Source of the DNA: Spinacia oleracea
Taxonomy: Eukaryota; Streptophyta; Magnoliopsida; Caryophyllales; Amaranthaceae
Assembly: GCF_020520425.1 (NCBI RefSeq)
Contig: NC_079489.1
Span: forward strand, 15,958,001 to 16,022,000
Direction: 5' to 3'
DNA: 64,000 bases
Below are positions 62,901 through 64,000 of this stretch, in pieces. The notes below the pieces were generated by a model, which saw only the letters and a program-made list of their open reading frames with translations, was not told the origin of the DNA and did no database searches. The position numbers and the translations under genes are program-made. Numbering within the stretch: the first letter of the stretch is position 1; every line of letters starts with the position of its first letter.

Positions 62901-63732
62901 CCAAAATTCTCGGTACCTTAATGACTTTGAGGAGCTACAATCACTCGGTAAGAAAAGTTTCTGATTTGATTAGCGTATTCCGTTGAGATTGCAGCTTAGA
63001 GGACTAACAATTTAAACAAGATCCCCCTTTCATGATATCAAAGTAGTATTAAGTATTACTCTCTTCTTTATAGCTGAGAATCTTAAAACCAAGTTCATTA
63101 CAGTGAACTAATATCCAATTACCTTGGTTTGACATGGTTTTAAGAGTTGTTGCTGCTTGTTTTATCGGTTATCTTTTGCATGTATCATAATTACATGTAT
63201 AAATATAATGTTTGGGTGTGTGCGTGCATGCCACAGGGTCAGAAGCCAAAACATCATTCCGTCATGCTGATTATTCTTATTTGGCTTGTTGCCTAGATAA
63301 AGAATAAACATGTTACTCGTAGCTTAAAGAATCCCTAATACAATAAAACCTTTTCCCTCTTAACCTACGAGACAACTCCTAACACGCTTACATAAAGCCA
63401 TCGGGGTATATTACTCAGCCTGTAATGAAACACTTAGAATAACATTTTCTTCATTGATCCTTTTTAGTAAACTCCTTGTATATTGTAGTTGTTAACTATG
63501 TTACATTAAAATATTTATATCTATAAATAGGACATTAGGCTTTACGAAGGGCATAGAGAGTATTTATTTAAATCAATTGGTCAATGTCTTATGTAATCCT
63601 ACTTTTGGGGATAGGTCATGGCGGGTTTGGCCATGTTGTCTTGTGCAAAAACAAGCTTGATGGGAGGCAGTATGCTCTTAAAATGATTCGTCTAAAGGAC
63701 AAAAGTCTACCTGTTAATGATCGCATACTGAG
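46717..63732 (+). CDS. GCN2: eIF2-alpha kinase GCN2, N-terminal 476 residues (continues past window)
   Basis: Exons 46717-46832, 48820-48888, 48977-49036, 49136-49241, 59173-59277, 59361-59792, 62220-62357, 62453-62539, 62637-62723, 62836-62947, 63615-63732. All introns are GT-AG and the phases agree. The protein starts [20 protein letters not shown]. An RWD domain (about 30-152) contains [15 protein letters not shown] and [20 protein letters not shown]. An acidic/Ser-rich linker carries [16 protein letters not shown]. The kinase starts at [13 protein letters not shown]. The Gly-rich loop GHGGFGHV is at 438-445 and the ATP lysine (YALKMIRLK) at about 460. GCN2 phosphorylates eIF2-alpha when uncharged tRNA accumulates. 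The rest of the kinase and the HisRS-like domain lie outside the window. Exon 6 could begin at 59391 or 59394, both in frame; 59361 has the best pyrimidine tract. Confidence 0.93.
46833..48819 (+). other. GCN2 intron 1
   Basis: A 2.0-kb intron. Apart from a small TIR element (47774-48072) I see no supported feature; open frames on both strands are incidental. Confidence 0.6.
47774..48072. mobile_element. Small TIR element in GCN2 intron 1
   Basis: Ends ATCATGTTCACGGGACC and, inverted, ATCATGAACCGGGACC, followed on both sides by GATG(C/T)GCA(A/T)CTTGG. The interior repeats the word GTTCAAA(A)ATTATG(G) in both orientations. The layout is a miniature of elements 2-4. Confidence 0.7.
49360..49364 (+). 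other. Target-site duplication, left copy (AAATA)
   Basis: AAATA directly precedes the left LTR and recurs directly after the right LTR at 56508-56512, the 5-bp duplication expected of a Ty3/gypsy integration. Confidence 0.9.
49365..49758 (-). mobile_element. Ty3/gypsy LTR, 3' LTR of the antisense element
   Basis: 394 bp, TGCTGGG…CTTGCA, apparently identical by eye to the LTR at 56114-56507. In element orientation this is the 3' LTR. The adjacent purine-rich stretch on the minus strand (GGGTGGAAGGTAC) is the likely polypurine tract. Confidence 0.93.
49677..51164 (-). CDS. Integrase with C-terminal chromodomain (pol 3' part)
   Basis: Open frame of 495 codons. Its first part has the integrase zinc-binding region (H…H…CAVCQQQK). 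The catalytic core follows, with its D, D and E in MDFVEGL, SDRDKIF and DGQSEVVN. Then come the GPF-type region ([21 protein letters not shown]) in slightly changed form and a chromodomain-like stretch ([20 protein letters not shown]). It is separated from the RNase H frame by a TGA stop (51162-51164), so it is not itself a separate gene. Its 3' end runs into the LTR, as is common in this group. Confidence 0.85.
   Translation of the reverse strand: MQQIKTALSQGLPAPKWFVVDNGVLKYKDRVVLPRSSELTARILKEYHDSPIGGHSGDYKTYQRIASEWYWPGLRKDVKNYVLSCAVCQQQKSSSLSPMGLLQPLPIPGKVWEDVSMDFVEGLPKSKGWDTILVVVDRLTKYGLFILLKHPFTAHEVAQVFVREIIRLHGFPSSIVSDRDKIFISLFWKELFRLQGTQLNRSTAYHPQSDGQSEVVNKGVESYLRCFINGKPRTWSQWLPWAEYHYNTAWHTATNCTPFKAVYGRDPPKLLRFVSVSTSLSSLEEQLGERDAIIDELQFYLSRAQNQMKQYEDSKRREGKFEVGDMVYLKLQPYRQRSLAGTLNEKLSPRFYGPFQVLARVGTVAYRLLLPPEAKIHPVFHISQLKLAVGSASATNSLPAQLTSDMVMEVEPEAVLGVRRKGEDGSLEVLVKWQQLPAYEAAWEDWEALTLRFPSFHLEDKVDVWVEGTARNPNRPPIKFTYTRKRGKKLNKGNE
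51165..51824 (-). pseudogene. RT connection and RNase H segment, out of frame with RT
   Basis: Encodes [17 protein letters not shown] (RT thumb/connection), then RNase H with [21 protein letters not shown] and VVRTDQKSL and a final DALSR, so the acidic catalytic residues are visible. Near 51795 one base is missing relative to the upstream RT frame, which ends LKELQDFWV. The segment ends at the TGA before integrase. Confidence 0.85.
51776..55345 (-). CDS. Gag C-term zinc knuckle, protease and three tandem RT copies
   Basis: A 1,189-codon frame. It holds the zinc knuckle [14 protein letters not shown], then the protease motif [12 protein letters not shown], where chromoviruses usually have a D-S/T-G type motif. 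A 306-residue segment (rest of protease, linker, RT with KSGYHQIRM and FFDDILIYS) then occurs three times in frame. Only the last copy continues into the RT thumb. That last copy has [10 protein letters not shown]; the other two have [10 protein letters not shown]. The junctions read [19 protein letters not shown]. The normal length for this region would be about 577 codons. Confidence 0.88.
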   Translation of the reverse strand: MGLVKKMNPNIRPTLTHGKPVRFLLLTLTTKNHNHPNYPNTINRANTRTNSTLTTAKPAGEIRRLSEREVQQKREKGLCFRCDDKWAPNHRCKRRELSVLLTVDEESDVAEFGGVEELNLVEATEAEPNDGPQPLISLNSVMGITSPKTMKLKGTVNGGEVVVMIDPGATHNFISTRAATQLGLSVTPTKEFGVLLGTGDAVQGDGECQGVILVLQGVRIVEDFLLLPLGNSDIILGIQWLEKLGTMTTNWKTQLNGESVTLKGDPSLGRTCISLKAMLKTLQKEGGGYLLELNHLEGGAEIHTEYHGEVEIPTFLRNTVAQFQSVFDMPVGLPVLKEGTNPVSVRPYRYPQFQKDEIEGLVQDMLKAGIIQPSTSPFSSPVLLVKKKDGSWRFCVDYRSLNKVTVSDKYPIPIIDELLDELHGSKVFSKLDLKSGYHQIRMKPQDIPKTAFRTHEGHYEFLVMSFGLTNAPATFQSLMNDIFKPHLRKFVLVFFDDILIYSQGVILVQGDGECQGVILVLQGVRIVEDFLLLPLGNSDIILGIQWLEKLGTMTTNWKTQLNGESVTLKGDPSLGRTCISLKAMLKTLQKEGGGYLLELNHLEGGAEIHTEYHGEVEIPTFLRNTVAQFQSVFDMPVGLPVLKEGTNPVSVRPYRYPQFQKDEIEGLVQDMLKAGIIQPSTSPFSSPVLLVKKKDGSWRFCVDYRSLNKVTVSDKYPIPIIDELLDELHGSKVFSKLDLKSGYHQIRMKPQDIPKTAFRTHEGHYEFLVMSFGLTNAPATFQSLMNDIFKPHLRKFVLVFFDDILIYSQGVILVQGDGECQGVILVLQGVRIVEDFLLLPLGNSDIILGIQWLEKLGTMTTNWKTQLNGESVTLKGDPSLGRTCISLKAMLKTLQKEGGGYLLELNHLEGGAEIHTEYHGEVEIPTFLRNTVAQFQSVFDMPVGLPVLKEGTNPVSVRPYRYPQFQKDEIEGLVQDMLKAGIIQPSTSPFSSPVLLVKKKDGSWRFCVDYRSLNKVTVSDKYPIPIIDELLDELHGSKVFSKLDLKSGYHQIRMKPQDIPKTAFRTHEGHYEFLVMPFGLTNAPATFQSLMNDIFKPHLRKFVLVFFDDILIYSLDLVTHDTRLSMVLQILQEQQLYANLKKCEFGKTKVAYLGHVISEHGVAVDSSKVQAMLQWPIPTNLKELQDFWV
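52003..54742. repeat. In-frame triplication of a 918-bp pol segment
   Basis: Units start at 52003, 52921 and 53839 with GACTATAAATGAGGATGTCA; the period is exactly 918 bp. Copies appear identical except that unit 1 has AAAGGCATTACG where units 2 and 3 have AAAGACATTACG. At both junctions AATATTACTCCCTGA, normally present once, is copied again beside GTAC, indicating a template-switch footprint. Confidence 0.95.
55146..56076 (-). pseudogene. Gag (capsid region), frameshifted
   Basis: Gag begins at 56076 ([20 protein letters not shown]). It runs through [20 protein letters not shown] in one frame to about 55625, and then continues as [12 protein letters not shown] and [15 protein letters not shown] in a second frame to 55146. 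It shifts again near 55180 into the zinc-knuckle frame. At least two frame changes therefore lie within gag. Coiled-coil-like heptads are visible in the first 50 residues. Confidence 0.85.
56098..56111 (-). other. Primer-binding site of the chromovirus
   Basis: Minus-strand TGGTATCAGAGC two to three bases inside the 5' LTR matches the 3' end of plant initiator tRNA-Met. Confidence 0.92.
56114..56507 (-). mobile_element. Ty3/gypsy LTR, 5' LTR of the antisense element
   Basis: 394 bp, TG…CA, apparently identical to 49365-49758, followed by the AAATA duplication. The promoter it should contain would drive transcription antisense to GCN2, from intron 4 towards exon 4. Confidence 0.93.
56703..57693. 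mobile_element. PIF/Harbinger-like TIR element with internal (TA)n
   Basis: Ends GGCTCTGTTTGGAAAAC and, inverted, GGCTCTGTTTGGCAATAC. TTA lies close to both ends (offset by one base on the left). The interior includes a TA array and a G run, with no transposase. GTTTGGCAA-type words repeat inside (57640), suggesting a nested or partly duplicated copy. Confidence 0.6.
56890..56979. repeat. (TA)n microsatellite
   Basis: About 90 bp of pure TA repeat inside the TIR element of GCN2 intron 4. Confidence 0.97.
58022..58297. mobile_element. Stowaway-type MITE, intron 4 of GCN2
   Basis: TA-flanked, ends CTTCCTCTGTTTTTTGTTAA…TGCACCATT and inverse CTTCCTCCGGGTTTTTTTTA…TGCACCATT. A second CGTCCTCCATTTTTTGTTAT just upstream repeats the left end. 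Confidence 0.8.
59880..60355. repeat. CG-rich TIR-like insert in GCN2 intron 6
   Basis: A CpG-rich block with many GTAACG(G)/CCGTTAC and CGCGG words in an AT-rich intron. ACAAAACGCGG at the left and CGGCCGAGTTTT at the right form weak inverted ends. It is probably a non-autonomous DNA element; no clear target duplication was found. Confidence 0.4.
60360..62219 (+). other. Rest of GCN2 intron 6
   Basis: AT-rich intron sequence up to the acceptor CATTTTCAG at 62211-62219. Short open frames on both strands lack family resemblance. I see no supported feature. Confidence 0.5.
62948..63614 (+). other. GCN2 intron 10, within the kinase Gly-rich loop
   Basis: Splits the first Gly codon of the nucleotide-binding loop (G/GT). 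Nothing else is recognised in it. Confidence 0.6.
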
Positions 63733-64000
63733 GTATTGTATCATCTACCAAGATATCTTCTTCTTTGATGAAAGTTTGCCAAGTTTTGGGTTCTTCTTCT
63801 CTTTCTCTATATACCTCTCTAACATATTTTTTTTCTTATATATTTATCATTTAATTGGAAGAGGAATTGATAGTATAAAGAAAGTTAACTTATTTTGAGA
63901 GTTTCAAATAATTACTTGAAAGAATATGTTGAAGAAAAGTCCTCTTGTTTAAAAAAGGATTTGGATTTTATTGGTGTCCAAGTTAATGGATACTGTCGAA

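Overview
The window is nuclear DNA of a flowering plant: AT-rich, intron-rich, with GT-AG introns, (TA)n microsatellites, Stowaway-type MITEs, and LTR retrotransposons primed by initiator tRNA-Met. From the look of the repeats I lean towards Caryophyllales/Amaranthaceae (beet, spinach, quinoa group), but this is an impression and not a result.

Three host genes are well supported, and I derived their exons by hand with consistent splice phases. (1) Positions 502-7565, + strand: a complete 11-exon gene for a 270-residue, cysteine-rich homologue of SPRING/C12orf49, the Golgi regulator of the site-1 protease/SREBP pathway in animals. (2) Positions 12302-13183, + strand: an intronless GUN4, the chloroplast tetrapyrrole-binding regulator of Mg-chelatase. 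(3) Positions 46717-63732 and beyond the right edge, + strand: the first 11 coding exons of the eIF2-alpha kinase GCN2, covering the RWD domain, the linker and the start of the kinase domain. A broken piece of a type-B response regulator (GARP DNA-binding half-domain) lies near 15.0-15.7 kb.

Most of the rest is mobile DNA. About 15.9-32.9 kb is a nest of repeats: a 196-bp satellite with dimeric higher-order structure, six 70-71-nt tRNA-like sequences arranged as three convergent pairs, and several TIR elements that abut (TA)n tracts. Those elements have ends built from iterated TGAGAA(CAC) motifs and interiors filled with short TGTTC-type arrays. About 32.9-41.5 kb holds a truncated LTR and two nested long LTRs, themselves hit by small DNA transposons. 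About 43.5-46.3 kb holds another TIR element with a TGTTC array, then a MITE directly upstream of GCN2.

Intron 4 of GCN2 (49242-59172) contains a complete, antisense Ty3/gypsy chromovirus (49365-56507). Its two 394-bp LTRs look identical, it has a 5-bp target duplication (AAATA), and its coding region is broken in several places. It also carries a perfect-looking in-frame triplication of a 918-bp protease/reverse-transcriptase segment.

The best candidates for something undescribed are the convergent tRNA-like pairs, whose acceptor, T and central hairpin stems change in a compensatory way between copies, and their association with the TA-anchored TIR element family. The RT-triplicated retroelement and an in-frame duplicated 3' splice site in the SPRING homologue come next.
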